From positions 12,341,700 to 12,405,699 of the forward strand of contig OW285191.1 in NCBI GenBank assembly GCA_935421135.1: 64,000 nucleotides of DNA. Reading direction: 5' to 3'. Below the pieces are notes generated by a model. It was not told where the DNA came from. It worked only from the letters and a program-made list of their open reading frames with translations, and made no database searches. Within the stretch, counting starts at the first letter, position 1; each line of letters opens with the position of its first letter. Made by a program: the position numbers and the translations under genes. Shown here piece after piece: positions 1 to 11,162 of this stretch. This DNA comes from Bugulina stolonifera (Eukaryota > Bryozoa > Gymnolaemata > Cheilostomatida > Bugulidae).

Positions 1-1094
1 GCATTTTCTTCACTCATTAACTTCATAAGTTTGAGACAATTACTGAAGTCATAGTAGAGAATAGCAAGATCCTCTGCAACCTAAAACCAATAAAGCTCTG
101 TGTGTGTAGTGAATAGTAACACATAATGTCACAGTAAACCTACATCATAAAACACCAGTTTAAGTTGTTAAATTTGAAGTTAAAGTTAAGATATGATCTC
201 CCTCTTCTAAGCAAGGTATGATAACTGCCAAATAACTTACTTGATGAGATCACTATTATAATAAAGATATCAACAAAATTTGAGCAAATCATTAATAAAA
301 GCGCGATTTATAGCATTTAACGCATTGCCATTAAAATTTTCCTACCTGAGTTCTATCTTGCCACAGGAAGTTCCCACAAGCATCTTCTTTAATGTCACAT
401 TTGTCGAACAGGTCTAACCACTCTGGCTCCCGTGGCAACCCATTCTGCATAGTATTTACAATAAAAAACATTAATACACTATTATGTAGCAGAAATGCAG
501 CATGCAGGCTTGATTGTCATTTTACAGTATGCTGCTACTATAATCAGTGACAGCGGCAGTAAAAGTCTGTTACTTCAGGTCAATAAACACAAGGTCTGGG
601 TTTCTAATCTAAACTTTTTATGTTTTAATAAAAGTAAACTAAGGCAATTAACAATTTGTTTACCTAACTACCATCAGTACAACTTGAAACAGTAATAATA
701 ATTAGTTATCTGGTCTTTCAGTATACTGTGATTTCTTGCTACAAGATTGTAATAATGTTAACGACTAACCTGCCAATCTGAAATGGTAAATTCCACCACA
801 ACACTTGATGTAGCAATGTCTTTGGTTATATAGTCAGGAGACCTTTTAATAAAACTTGCCTCGGTAACAGAACTAAGGAAGGATGTTACCACAGCTAAAG
901 TAACAATGGATGTATTTTTTATTATAAGCACAGAAGTTATTATTACAAGAAAGAAATATAATATGGTATCACAAGATAGTGCATTAAATATTTTGTTGTG
1001 GATGCCCATACCAGGGTGAAGAAAATAAATTTAATAAAAACCGATTATAATGAAAATATAGTTCCAACTTACCTATGGTGAATAATGACTTCAT
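1..1094 (-). CDS. Secreted protein of unknown family, 5' exons only (partial)
   Basis: The model was built from splice signals and phase. Exons in order of transcription are 1073-1094 (ATG plus 7 codons), 770-894, 346-444 and 1-80, the last running to the window edge. Introns are GT-AG and phases agree (1, 0, 0). The first two exons join to MKSLFTIAVVTSFLSSVTEA, a convincing signal peptide that appears only when exon 1 is spliced to the acceptor at 895-896; this is why I prefer it to the longer unspliced frame starting at 1009. The mature part seen so far (about 88 residues) has three cysteines, with blocks such as EWLDLFDKCD and ILYYDFSNC. I do not recognise the family. A TATA box lies about 80 bp upstream. 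Secretion is inferred from the signal peptide alone. Later exons lie outside the window. Confidence 0.6.
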
Positions 1095-1175
1095 CTCTAG
1101 TTTTAAACGAACTTACAGTAGTACTAATAGTTTAGAGTGTTGGTGGTGATCTGTTGCTCTCCACCATCTGAAACC

Positions 1176-1185
1176 CTTTTATATA
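1176..1185 (-). promoter_or_regulatory. TATA box of the partial secreted-protein gene
   Basis: On the minus strand this reads TATATAAAAG, about 80 bp upstream of the proposed ATG at 1094. That distance is plausible for a core promoter with a short 5' leader. It supports the start chosen for the neighbouring gene. Confidence 0.5.
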
Positions 1186-1811
1186 CCAGACACAAAGAAA
1201 GAAGAACCCTTTCAAAGCTTAATTATACAGTAGGTTACTTTGTAAACTTGTATTCAAATAAGGTAACAAAGGACAAATGGACTGTTTCTGTAAAGGATTG
1301 AATTATGTTTATTGGTTCCTATAATTAAACTTGCATAAGTATTATTTACAATAAAAATAAAGAGATAATTACTTGGATAATCTGTCTGTTACTGATAATA
1401 GTTGTGTTATTATCACATGACTTTGAGAGAATAAACAGACAAACAGGTTAGTCTATCCAGAGAAGATAAAGTGAATTTCTTTTTAAAATGTTAAACTAGT
1501 TACACAGCTCTTAAATCTGTTTACTTGTGAGATTACAACTCAACTTAGAGATCTTTGTATAAACAATAAACTATTCAGTCCTTTCAAGTTGATGGTGGAA
1601 TTTATCTCCATGACTACAATTACTACAATTCATTCTGATATCAATAAACTAAGCCCAAATCACAATAATTCTGTAATCCTCTGTATTTTCATACTCAGTA
1701 CTTCAGTAAGCTTTAAACTTGTCACAGCTATACTTTCATGATAGCCCTGGGCCTAAGTTTCCCATTGATGCAAGTGTGTTATATTGTAGTGGTAAACGCA
1801 ACTCTATAGAC

Positions 1812-2051
1812 TTAGCCACTGCATTGCCTAGCCACTGCATTGCCTAGCCACTGCATTGCCTAGCCACTGCATTGCCTAGCCACTGCATTGCCTAGCCACT
1901 GCATTGCCTAGCCACTGCATTGCCTAGCCACTGCATTGCCTAGCCACTGCATTGCCTAGCCACTGCATTGCCTAGCCACTGCATTGCCTAGCCACTGCAT
2001 TGCCTAGCCACTGCATTGCCTAGCCACTGCATTGCCTAGCCACTGCATTGC
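1812..2051. repeat. 16-bp minisatellite, about 15 copies
   Basis: The unit TAGCCACTGCATTGCC is repeated head to tail about 15 times with almost no divergence, which implies recent expansion. It sits inside a sequence (GTGGTAAACGCAACTCTATAG before it, AATGTCATGAA after it) that also precedes the LTR-like copy at 6.6 kb, where only one degenerate unit is present. The array therefore grew inside a copy of that mobile element. Confidence 0.95.
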
Positions 2052-2129
2052 AATGTCATGAACAATCTATACCTAAATTATGTATGTTGACTAGCTTGTG
2101 CAGAAACGTATTATTTATACTTACTTATT

Positions 2130-2620
2130 ATGTACATTACTGAGCAATTATGTCCTTTTTATACCCATGCAAAGAGGGCCGACCTCTCAGAACTGGCTGT
2201 AAATAATTTTGCACATGGATCTCACGATTTTAAGCATCTTTTGTTGTACTTGACCTACTTTGGGTCGGCCTTGAGCTTCCGGCTGCCATTTTGTTGTGCA
2301 ATTTCCGGACGACACTATGTCGACCTTTTTACCGGAACTTCCTCCGGAAGTTACAATACTATATAAAGTACATGGTTTTTACTATCATTGTCTCAGCTGA
2401 TGCTTGGATCTCAATAAATAAGACATTTATATACTATTTATACAGAGTCTTCTCTCGTAGTATAGGTTGTTCCAACTAACAAGGTCCCCGACCTTGATGC
2501 CCGAACAACCTACTAGGACTGAACATACTCTTTCTTAACTCGAGACTACGTGGGTCGTCTTGGTTAGTCTTTGGACTACTAGTAGGCTACCTATCAATTT
2601 TTCATGTAATGACAGTTACT
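2130..2620 (+). mobile_element. LTR-like element copy 1 (solo or truncated)
   Basis: It is homologous over about 450 bp to the segments at 6612-7180 and 17785-18345. Shared landmarks in order are a GGGTCGGCC / CTTCCGG GC-rich block, TATA box ACTATATAA at about 2355, CTTGGATCTCAATAAA (poly(A) signal) at about 2405, a CCTACTAGG block, GGGTCGTCT and TTTCATGTAATGA. A TATA box followed about 60 bp later by AATAAA is the layout of a retrotransposon LTR. No internal coding region (gag or pol) is adjacent. The right end is diverged or lost compared with the other copies. Confidence 0.55.
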
Positions 2621-2639
2621 TTGGAAATTCTAAACGTCT

Positions 2640-4440
2640 TATGGTGGATAAATACAAAAAGTTTTTGCAGGCTACTGTTCCTGTGAGCACCTCTTTTAAG
2701 AACTGAGAACAACTAATTTCACCCTTTCAACATTTGTATTTCCTTTACAAGTAGTGTAGCGTTTACATGTTGTAACTTATAAACCCATATTGTTTTGTTA
2801 GAAATGTTATTATAAGTACAGGTGGTAGCGTTCATAATTCATGTAAATAGAGTAGCAAGATTCATCATTATAAGATTCTCAGAAAATGAGAAGTGTCTTA
2901 AAGTTGGATAATATAATTAATATTGTTGCATTATATAAAACTAAAGCAAAATTTGCTATTTATTGTTATTATTGCTATTTTGTATTTGTATATTTCAACT
3001 ATTGTTAAATGTAATAATAAACAAGGAAGTTAGAAGGAGTTGCGGCCCTTGTGTCTAGTAGAGTACAAGTTCACAGTCCAATTGAGACTGAGCTTAAACT
3101 TCAAGTGACCCAGTCTAGAAATCTCTTGATGGGTCAAGCAGGTGCTTGCATGTGGCATTGGATTATAATGGGTTGTCATACATCCACAGTAAATACTGTT
3201 ATTGTAGGTAGGTATTAGTTCTAAGTATCAGATGTTAGGTACGCTAGCAGGAGGAGGTATATTTATCATAAATTTTCTAGTCAGTAGAACAAGCTGGTAA
3301 TGAGATTTACCAGGATTCATAGTATTATTATAATATTGTGTTGGGTAAACTCTTTATAATCTACTCTCTTCAGGTATGTAAATGCAAATATAATTATAAC
3401 TTACCTATAGACTCTTGTTTATCTACCAGTCCTGTATAATTACTTATCTGTGTAACTCCACAATAATTGTGGATCACTTATCCATGTATGATCACAATTA
3501 TTGCTAGTGCTTGTATGTCCTCAATTACATGTACTTTTATGACCTCAATTACATCTACTTGTATGTTGTTAGTGTGATGCTAGTAGTTAGTTTGCATAAA
3601 TTGAGTGATAAACTCTAACCAAAAAAGAAGCACTTCAACTTGTCTGATTTTCTCTGTCTATTTCACTAAATTATGTTATAACAAAACAAGATAGTAAGGT
3701 CAGACACATTGTACTTGCTAAGAAAATAATTATGCATTTTCTGTTTATCACTTGCTTATAAGTACTACTTTTTATTTTAATTCCAATTATTTTATCTTAG
3801 CTCTGCAATCCTTGACATAAATAACATAGATGTGTCTTGTTATCCTATAATGTACATGTATATTCTATTTGATTATAGAATTTCAATTCTAGTGGAAGTC
3901 ATTGTCTACACATACACGTACAAGTATTATCTATCAAAACTTCAAACAGAACAAATTAAATATGATTCTGGTGTCTAATATGCCTACTGCATGCTGTCAA
4001 TTGTAACAGCATCAGAACAAAGTTAGTATTGGTAGCAATATTAATCTACGCATAGCCTTAGTTTTTCGTCATCTGATTGTAACACAGTGTTAAGTTTGGT
4101 TGTTATTATGAGCCCTGAACTTCTAGTTCTGTTCAGCACAGCAGGTGATTCTTGAAGCTGCACTGTGCTTATACCATTTACCACTGGACTGCAGGACTAA
4201 GATAATAATAACCCGTTCATACTGGTAGAATTTGCCTACATCTGCTGTTTTTACAAGTAGTTAGAGCAAATTAATAAGGCGTGTTGCTAATATTGCTGCT
4301 GTAGTTTATTTTCAGATATATATAATCTCCGACTGGAGTACAAACAAAAGTAAAGGAATTTATCATTGTAATAAAATGATTTCCCATGAAATGTAACTAT
4401 TATATGACATAAAATACATTTCAAGTGTTCTGGTTTAGAC
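2640..4440. other. No gene seen
   Basis: AT-rich, with frequent stops in all frames and no convincing exon, RNA gene or repeat structure. It probably includes the 3' flank of the cysteine-rich gene that ends at 4536 on the minus strand. Confidence 0.5.
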
Positions 4441-4535
4441 GATTATTTTACGGTTCACTATAAGGTTTTCTCTGAAAGCATCATTATGTTGTCGGTCAAG
4501 CAGCAAAACCGGCAGCATTGGTAGGAGCTGTTTAG

Positions 4536-5634
4536 TTATCTGCGAGAAGGAGGACCCCGGCAGAGTGGATCTACTCGAATTGCTCTTGTAAGGCCACACT
4601 GCTTAAAGCACCACTTCAGGTTGTAGCCCCTTATCGTCTCGTAACACCCTTGAATGCAATGGACCCTACAACTCTGTTGCATCCGGTATTCTACTCCATC
4701 TATTGTATCGGTCATCCAAATGATTTCAGACACGCAGAGGCCAGTAAGAGCCAGCAGTACTACGGCACAACTTATTACCTGTAATATATAACCATATTTA
4801 CCTGAAATAACCAGTAGTTTGCTCACAGTGATCAGTTTATGACCTTCCTGTATAGAAAGTTTACTTTTCTTCCTGTGTTGGCAATTATTATGTAAACCAA
4901 ACAGAAGGATTAACCCCGCTGGTTACTGTACAAAAATATCTTTTTGGCTAGTAATGCAATTAAATGTATGTATCTACATCAACCAGCACCATATTTACAC
5001 GTATCTAAATGTACATGTCAAAGAAACATTGAGAAATTATTTTACACAATAGTCATTCACTTTACATGCACTCTACAGTATCACAAATTAATATAAATTT
5101 GTTCACAGACAATAGAGGACCTGTCCCCAGTACTAACATGTTACAGGTGTTGGTGGCTGAGTGGTCTAGCACTAGTCACTCTGGTCTTGAAGCAATGACG
5201 CAAGTTATCTGCAAGGAAGTGGGTTTGAGTCCCACCAACGACCTGGAGGTTTTCGTCCCGAAGAAGGTTTTCCCTCTGTACCATATCAAGCTATAATAAT
5301 ATCCAGCTCTAGGAGCCGTGGTGGCCCCTCGACTAGCTCTGCTATTGGGCAGCCACGTTAAAAAATTGTGTTTGGCGCCACGGATATTATTATTATGATA
5401 CTAGATACTCTACTATGAAAGAGTTGGTGCAGGTAAAATAGGTGATCTATTGCTTGGCGTCTAGTATTACCAACAAGCATCATACTAGTGCACTACCTCT
5501 ATGGCGGCCCCTAACTGTGAATTTAATATAAAGCAGAGGAATAACTTTTATTTGTTTCTCCAATTATGCATGTGGAAACTGAATTATATGTACATACCAC
5601 TTAGTTTACTTACCCTTTTAGTAGATGACTGCAT
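4536..5634 (-). CDS. Small secreted cysteine-rich protein, copy A (two exons, 87 aa)
   Basis: Exon 1 (5614-5634) encodes only MQSSTKR. After an 835-bp intron, exon 2 (4536-4778) encodes the rest up to the stop. Joined, residues 1-25 form a signal peptide (MQSSTKRVISCAVVLLALTG), followed by a mature chain with the pattern C-x3-C-x3-C-x10-C-x3-C-x12-C and a C-terminal GPPSRR. Six spaced cysteines suggest a disulfide-stapled helical hairpin; that is inference. Exon 1, its TATA box and exon 2 are all conserved in the paralogue at 9356-11047, the strongest evidence that the tiny first exon is real. An unspliced reading from 4826 also gives a 96-residue frame but lacks a clean signal peptide. No known family was recognised and no function is claimed. 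Confidence 0.72.
5146..5400 (+). mobile_element. tRNA-derived SINE
   Basis: The head resembles a tRNA gene: A box TGGCTGAGTGGTC at 5154-5166, B box GGTTTGAGTCC at 5222-5232, and a T stem GTGGG/CCCAC. The acceptor stem does not pair well and there is a long unrelated body (CGTCCCGAAGAAGGTTTTCC and onward) ending near GGATATTATTATTAT. The body starts and ends with the inverted words AATAATATCC and GGATATTATT. This is the structure of a tRNA-derived short interspersed element, not a working tRNA gene. The intact A and B boxes would serve RNA polymerase III. It lies in the intron of the cysteine-rich gene A, on the opposite strand. Confidence 0.6.
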
Positions 5635-5729
5635 GTTCTTTTCTTTCTACAAGTTTGTTATAATATTTACTTCTCTGGTTCTAAATAGGACTTCTAGTTA
5701 AAGTGTGAGGGGTAACTGACATTCTCCAA

Positions 5730-5739
5730 CTTTTATACG
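5730..5739 (-). promoter_or_regulatory. TATA box of cysteine-rich gene A
   Basis: Minus-strand CGTATAAAAG lies about 95 bp upstream of the ATG at 5634. The box and about 150 bp around it are conserved in paralogue B (box at 11153-11162), whereas most surrounding intergenic DNA is not. Confidence 0.6.
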
Positions 5740-6159
5740 ATTCTTGGGTGGGAAATAAAAAATATTAAAAATAGCAACATTTGCCGCTGTGATATTGTGT
5801 CATCATAAATCTCAATATATTAAGACTATTACTCCATTATTCCGTCAACTAGTATATTGTTATTCAATGTTTCATCATTCTTAATCCTATGATTAGTCCT
5901 AGTTGGGGAGGTATGGTAGGCGTCCCTAATTCTTCACAGTGTCTATGCAGCACAAAGGATTTTTACAAAGACATAATTATTTGCAGCAAAATACCCAAAT
6001 ATTAGCATGAAATAGGTGAATATACTGTATATTATCTGACTTAGAAAACTATTGTCTGGTAGACTACAAAATAATAACCAAAAGTATTTTTAAGGTTGTA
6101 TCTATTGAAGATCGGGAGGAAATCGGCAGAGGAAACAATGGGGGAGTTAGGTTACAGTA

Positions 6160-6312
6160 TCACTACAAATTAGAGAGACTTGGCAAGTCTGAAGTATCAC
6201 TACAAAATAGGGAGACTTGGCAAGTCTGAAGTAACACGGCAAAATAGGGAGACTTGGCAAGTCTGAAGTATAACTACAAGATATGGAGACTTGGCAGGAC
6301 TGAAGTAGACAA
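6160..6312. repeat. About 37-bp tandem repeat, 4 copies
   Basis: Four diverging copies of a unit containing GGAGACTTGGCAAGTCTGAAG. The core GACTTGGCAAGTC is itself an imperfect palindrome. Confidence 0.8.
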
Positions 6313-6611
6313 GGGATTTACAGCTCAAAGATTTGACTTACTCACAAAACACATTAAATTGTGATTTTATATTATGAGAAGCTCGTATCAGTCTACATAC
6401 ATATTGTATTAATTTAATAAATGGTGCTAATTTTAATTGTATTTATCAAAGAATTTACTGGTAGATTATCATATAATAAAAAACTATTATTAATAATAAT
6501 CTGAGAGAATATTAGTATCCCATTGTTTTACAGGATTAGCAACTCAGCTATTTGCTACAAGTAATGATATAAAAACATGACAACATCATCTAAGTGTAGG
6601 CCTACATAGTA

Positions 6612-7180
6612 TCGTAGTGGTAAACGTAGTGGTAAACGCAACTCTATAGCCATTTGTATTGCATTACATTGTCATGAATAATTGATTTTGCACATGAATC
6701 TCATGAATGTAAGCAGCTTTTGTTATGGCCGACCTATTTTTGATCGAAAGGCCGCCATCTTGTTGTGCAACTTCCGGACGACGCTACATCGGCCTTTTAC
6801 CGGAATTATTCTCCGGAAGTTAGAATACTATATAACGGTTTTTCACTCTCATTGTCTCAGTTGATGCTTGGATCTCAATAAAGAAACTTCTACACTGCTT
6901 GTACTACAGAATCTTCTCTCGTAGTACAGGTTAGTTCCAGCTGATAAAGTCTTCGATCTTGATACCCGAACAACCTACTAGGACTGAACATACTCTTTCT
7001 CAAGTATAGCAAGTAAGCATTGACTCGGGACCACATGGGTCGTCTTGGTTAGCTTATTTGCTACAAGTACCTGTCGATCTTTCATGTAATGACAAAGGCC
7101 TAGCACCACTCATAGGCTCTTCACTTTTGCAAGTAGGTCGTCCCAGGTGACACACACACACGCAGCAAAAACATTACAAT
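6612..7180 (+). mobile_element. LTR-like element copy 2
   Basis: Homologous to copies 1 and 3. TATA box ACTATATAA is at about 6825 and CTTGGATCTCAATAAA at about 6865. The 3' end includes GGCCTAGCACCACTCATAGGC, shared with copy 3, and finishes near AACATTACA. Upstream it shares GTGGTAAACGCAACTCTATAG with copy 1. There is no internal coding region, so this is a solo LTR or LTR-derived fragment. Exact termini and target duplication could not be fixed. Confidence 0.55.
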
Positions 7181-7189
7181 GTTATGCAG

Positions 7190-9300
7190 TTGCAAAGGTT
7201 GAATATTTTGTTATTGTCGTGTATTCAGTTTGCCCTTGACCTCATTTATGTATGCACACTGACATACACATACGTACATGTAGTGTCATTATATTTCAAG
7301 TTTATTCTGTAAAGGAATTGACTAAGTCTCATTTTAAAATTTTAAGGTAAATGCAACCTCAATATACTGTAGTGAATATTATGCTTGCAGTCAGTGGAAG
7401 GTAAACACACAATGAATTTTGTGAACTGAGTATACTATACTTATTGACTAGTACATGTATACTAAATACAATATCATTATAACATTCTACAATAATTCTG
7501 TTGATTTTGCATTTTTCGTGATAAATCTTAGACTTGTGCTAAGGTAGAAGTGATACACTATTCGTAGAATGTCCTGGGAATTTCACCACTTTCACTTTCT
7601 CATCATCTACAATATTAAACTTACATGTAGCACACCCTTCTTGAGTCACTACACCCCTAAACAACCCAATTTAACTGAAATAAGTGAAAGGAAGATAGCA
7701 ACCTAATACAACCCTAGTGGCAGGTATTTGGTAGTGTGGTATCTGGTAATATTGTACATGTATCTTTAGTGGCAACAGGATCTGATCAATACAGGATATT
7801 AACTACTGGCAGGTTTCTGTCACTTAATAATCTCTTTTTTTATACCATTGTGATTAGCAAGTCAACAAATCTTGCACAATCCACATAACAAAATGTTAAG
7901 TAGGGCTTTACTTGAACATAATGCTGGCTAGCGTCATGAGACATGCCATCATTGAGTTTGAAGGTATTGTCACAGATATTGCGAGGAGAAATGTATTCTC
8001 TAACTCATATTTTCCTCTTTATGATGATACTTAATAATACACTGATTGCATAGGCATGACAATAGTTACGGCACTTATGTTTTGCAACTGAAACCTTAGC
8101 TATAACGCCTATAATTTCCTCACATCTAGGTATTTCTAAGATATTATATTTTTTATACGATAATTTCTTTTTCAAAAATATCGATAAACATTCCCACAGA
8201 TAAATAACATGACACAGCAATTGTTGTTTTATAACTTCAACTGAACAATGGCAACAAAAATAAACTGAATGCTGAGTATTGATGATTGCACACCATCTCC
8301 GCTTTCTAAACCTACCACTGGTACAACATTAGAATAGCAGCTGCATATGATCTGGTGCAAAAGTTGCATACAGCATTTACATGTCCGTTTTGGTATGAGG
8401 AAACTTTCCTCTTGCTGTGTACATTAAATATCTGGGGTTAGCTTGAATCTGTACATGTACATGTACATAATTATTATAATACAGTCACATTACATTTTAC
8501 AATTATATATGTATGCATTAACAGTGTACATGTACTTTAATTCAAGGCGGTTGTTATTACTAGCCTATTATATTACAATGTATTTAGACAGGCACAAGCT
8601 GCAAACACATGAGAGCGTTTTCGAGCATTTGACGCTCCAGAATCATTCGGGTGCCAATCACCTCAAAGCACTCGCTCGAAAACTCACCTTGTGTTTGCGC
8701 CCTCAAAGTTGTGGCAGGTACTAGAGATATAGTATTACAGTATTTTTTATTAGAATTTCGACTCACATAATCAACATGTTTTTAGTTGCAACCCAAAGTA
8801 TTTTAATCACCTGAGAGAGTGATAAATAGGTTTCAGACAGCAGCTGCGTATGCTACAGTACCGTAATTGCTTGTCTGTGTTCATGGAACTAAGCGGCCAT
8901 TTCTACAGTGTATGCCTGTCTCTTTGCGTCTCTGCGGCAACCTCACATGACTATAATAATACATGTATGTCCTTAGTGCGTTTGCTACCTCTTGGATTCA
9001 CTTGGGTCACAAGTAAAAACTCAAAGATAGCCTATCCAAACAGCTGTTAGACTGGATTTTTGCTTGGCAGGAAAAATCTATCCCTAGCTTTTTCAAAAAA
9101 AGTGGGAAAAAGCATTGTGCTTTTCGTATTTCTACTGTAATTTATTTTTACATACAAGCTCTGAGTGGTACAGACGCAAAGCAAACCTTGTGCAAAAGAA
9201 AGGCCGCAAAAGTAGACGTATTGTTATTGTAATGAAATCATAACACACTTCACTATCATATGAAAACAATAATATGCATCTCCAGCTTGTTCGAAACACA
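7190..9300. other. No gene seen
   Basis: Intergenic. It contains short CATGTACATGTA palindromic runs and a fold-back at 8588-8712 (listed separately). Short open frames here overlap the fold-back on both strands and look non-coding. Confidence 0.5.
8588..8712. repeat. Inverted repeat with hairpin potential
   Basis: The left arm (8601-8626, starting GCAAACACA and ending TTTTCGAGC) pairs with the right arm (8674-8698, GCTCGAAAAC to TGTGTTTGC). Nineteen of about 25 positions pair, around a loop of about 47 bases. The sequence is less AT-rich than its surroundings. It could be a fold-back transposon remnant or a structured transcript; nothing shows transcription. Confidence 0.6.
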
Positions 9301-9355
9301 TTATGCTGCTGTTCATTAAATTGTTGAGGCGGCATTAGCAATCGGTGCAGAGTTA

Positions 9356-11047
9356 TTAACGAGAAGGAGGTCCTTTACAGTACAGGTCTGCCACAGCCGC
9401 TTCTGTAACTCGACACTGCTGGAAGCACCAGTTGAGGTTATAATCTCTTATTGTGTCGTAACATTCTTGAATGCAGTGAATCCTACACGTTTGTTGCATC
9501 CGGTATTCAACTCCATCGATTTCCTCGGTTATCCAAATGATTTCAGACACGCAGAGACCAGTAAGAGCCAGCAGTACCACAGCACAACTTATCACCTGTA
9601 ACATAACCATATCTACCTGAAATAACCAGTAGTTCACTAACAATTTATGACCTTCCTGTATAGAAAGTCCTTTTTATACCTGTGTCAGTAATTATGATGC
9701 ACATCAGACGAAAGAATTAGCCACACATCAGACGAAAGAATTAGCCACACAGCTGTACAATTAAATATATATACATGTACATGTACCTAAACCAGTCACC
9801 ATCATATCTTTCTTTTATGTCAAGAAATTACTAGAATATTATTTTACGCAGCATAGCTATGGCCAATGACTTAACTAAAAGTACAACATACTAATATGAG
9901 ACCCTTACAGCTGGTGAAGAATCTGCCACTGGTGTAGAGTTAAGGGTATGCTACACGGACGCAAAATTTATGCGAATCGCATAAATTTTGCGTTTTGCGA
10001 TTACTGATGTTTGACTTTTGCGAAATCGCATGTTTATTGTATGTTATAAATTTTTAACGTTTCAAAATGCGAATCGAGTGTTGATTGGCTACAGCTAACT
10101 TAGATGCTTTGACAAGGTGCTAGCAGTTGAGTTTAGCTTTTAGGATAATAAAATAAAACCATTGAATAAATTGAAATTAATTTAATAATTTAATTTAAAT
10201 TTGTGCTATAATCTACTGACCGCAAAATGGACGAAAGCTGTATAGCTATGTTGTTTAAATTAATCCAACAAAAGACCAGCACTGTGGGAAAAGTTCAATC
10301 CTTATTATAAAAACGAGGTAAATAAATTAAATCAACAGTCAAGCTATCGTGTGCATCCTAAACCATAAATTAATTCAAGTCAAGCCTCTCAGGTGCTCAT
10401 TACGTATAGGAAACATTTAGTTGAACTTAGTTTCCACCGAGCAGAACTATTTTAACCTGCGTGTTCCGATATATTGCTAAATTAGTGGAAGTTTTCATTT
10501 AAGCTACAATATGGAGGGGCTAATCCTAAAGAGATTGAATGTAAATGTATCACAACCCCCAATTATTATTTTGTAGGTCCACAGGCTACATTAATTGCTT
10601 AGATTCATCTACTCTTGCCTTCAGTTGAATTAATGAGTAGACAACTTCTTTTGTTTACAATAAAAACGCAACTTCTGTGTAGCACCTAACAACATTTTCC
10701 GTTTTTTAAACTGGCGATATCCGCAGAAGTTGTGCGTCCATGTAGCATACCCTTTAGGCTTACAGGCCACAAATACAGCATGTTTTTATAGACAATTTAA
10801 TAGAATGCAGGTTCATACTAATAAAACTAATTTAATATGTCAGGTTGAAAAATCTATTGTTTGTGTATTATGATTCAGCATACTTTATACCAAGTGTGGT
10901 TATACGGGAGTATACTGCTACCGCTACGACTCTAAGTATTTTTGGCTGCATCATATTATATTAATATCCAGGATTATATGGTGGACATTGCTAAGTAGTG
11001 CACTGACGGATCACGTTTCTGCTTACCTTTTTAGTAGATGACTGCAT
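9356..11047 (-). CDS. Small secreted cysteine-rich protein, copy B (two exons, 86 aa)
   Basis: Paralogue of 4536-5634. Exon 1 (11027-11047) encodes MQSSTKK; exon 2 (9356-9595) encodes the remaining 79 residues. The signal peptide is almost identical to copy A (VISCAVVLLALTGLCVSEII), and all mature cysteines and the EIDGVEYRMQQ block are kept. Differences cluster in the mature chain, especially between the last two cysteines (VTEAAVAD here, LTRAIRVD in A). The 1431-bp intron holds a Harbinger-type MITE absent from copy A, so the insertion came after the duplication. A second possible acceptor 21 bp upstream of exon 2 would add seven in-frame residues (VDMVMLQ). No known family or function was recognised. 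Confidence 0.72.
9943..10753. mobile_element. PIF/Harbinger-type MITE (811 bp)
   Basis: The terminal inverted repeats begin AGGGTATGCTACACGGACGC on the left; the right end is the reverse complement with one change in the first 20 positions, and similarity fades over about 35 bp. It is flanked by a direct TTA on both sides (9940-9942 and 10754-10756), the 3-bp target duplication typical of PIF/Harbinger elements. No transposase frame is present, so it is non-autonomous. It lies in the intron of cysteine-rich gene B. Confidence 0.85.
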
Positions 11048-11152
11048 GTTCCTCTTCTTCTACGAGTTTGTAATAATATTTACTTCTCTGGTTCTAGATA
11101 GGACTTCTAGTTGAACTGTGAAGAGTAACTGACATTCTCTAGCTTTTATATG

Positions 11153-11162
11153 ATTCGTAGAT
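11153..11162 (-). promoter_or_regulatory. TATA box of cysteine-rich gene B
   Basis: Minus-strand CATATAAAAG lies about 105 bp upstream of the ATG at 11047 and is aligned with the box of copy A. The leader between box and ATG is also conserved, including AGAATGTCAGTTAC. Confidence 0.6.

Larger units (their letters stand above)
4440..6600. repeat. Segmental duplication, copy A
   Basis: This segment aligns in blocks with 9300-12235: the coding exon, exon 1 with promoter (5600-5815 against 11020-11225), and the distal upstream stretch (6430-6600 against 12000-12230, sharing ATTTATCAAAGAA, GGTAGATTATCAT and AAAAACATGAC). Order and orientation are the same. Insertions account for most of the length difference. 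Confidence 0.75.

Noticed and set aside
758..1009. 83-residue protein starting at 1009 as a complete gene
   Set aside because: A spliced model with an upstream ATG (1094) gives a proper signal peptide and continues into two more exons with agreeing phases.
5146..5240. Functional tRNA gene (Leu/Ser type)
   Set aside because: A and B boxes and the T stem are present, but the acceptor and anticodon stems do not pair properly and a SINE-like body follows.
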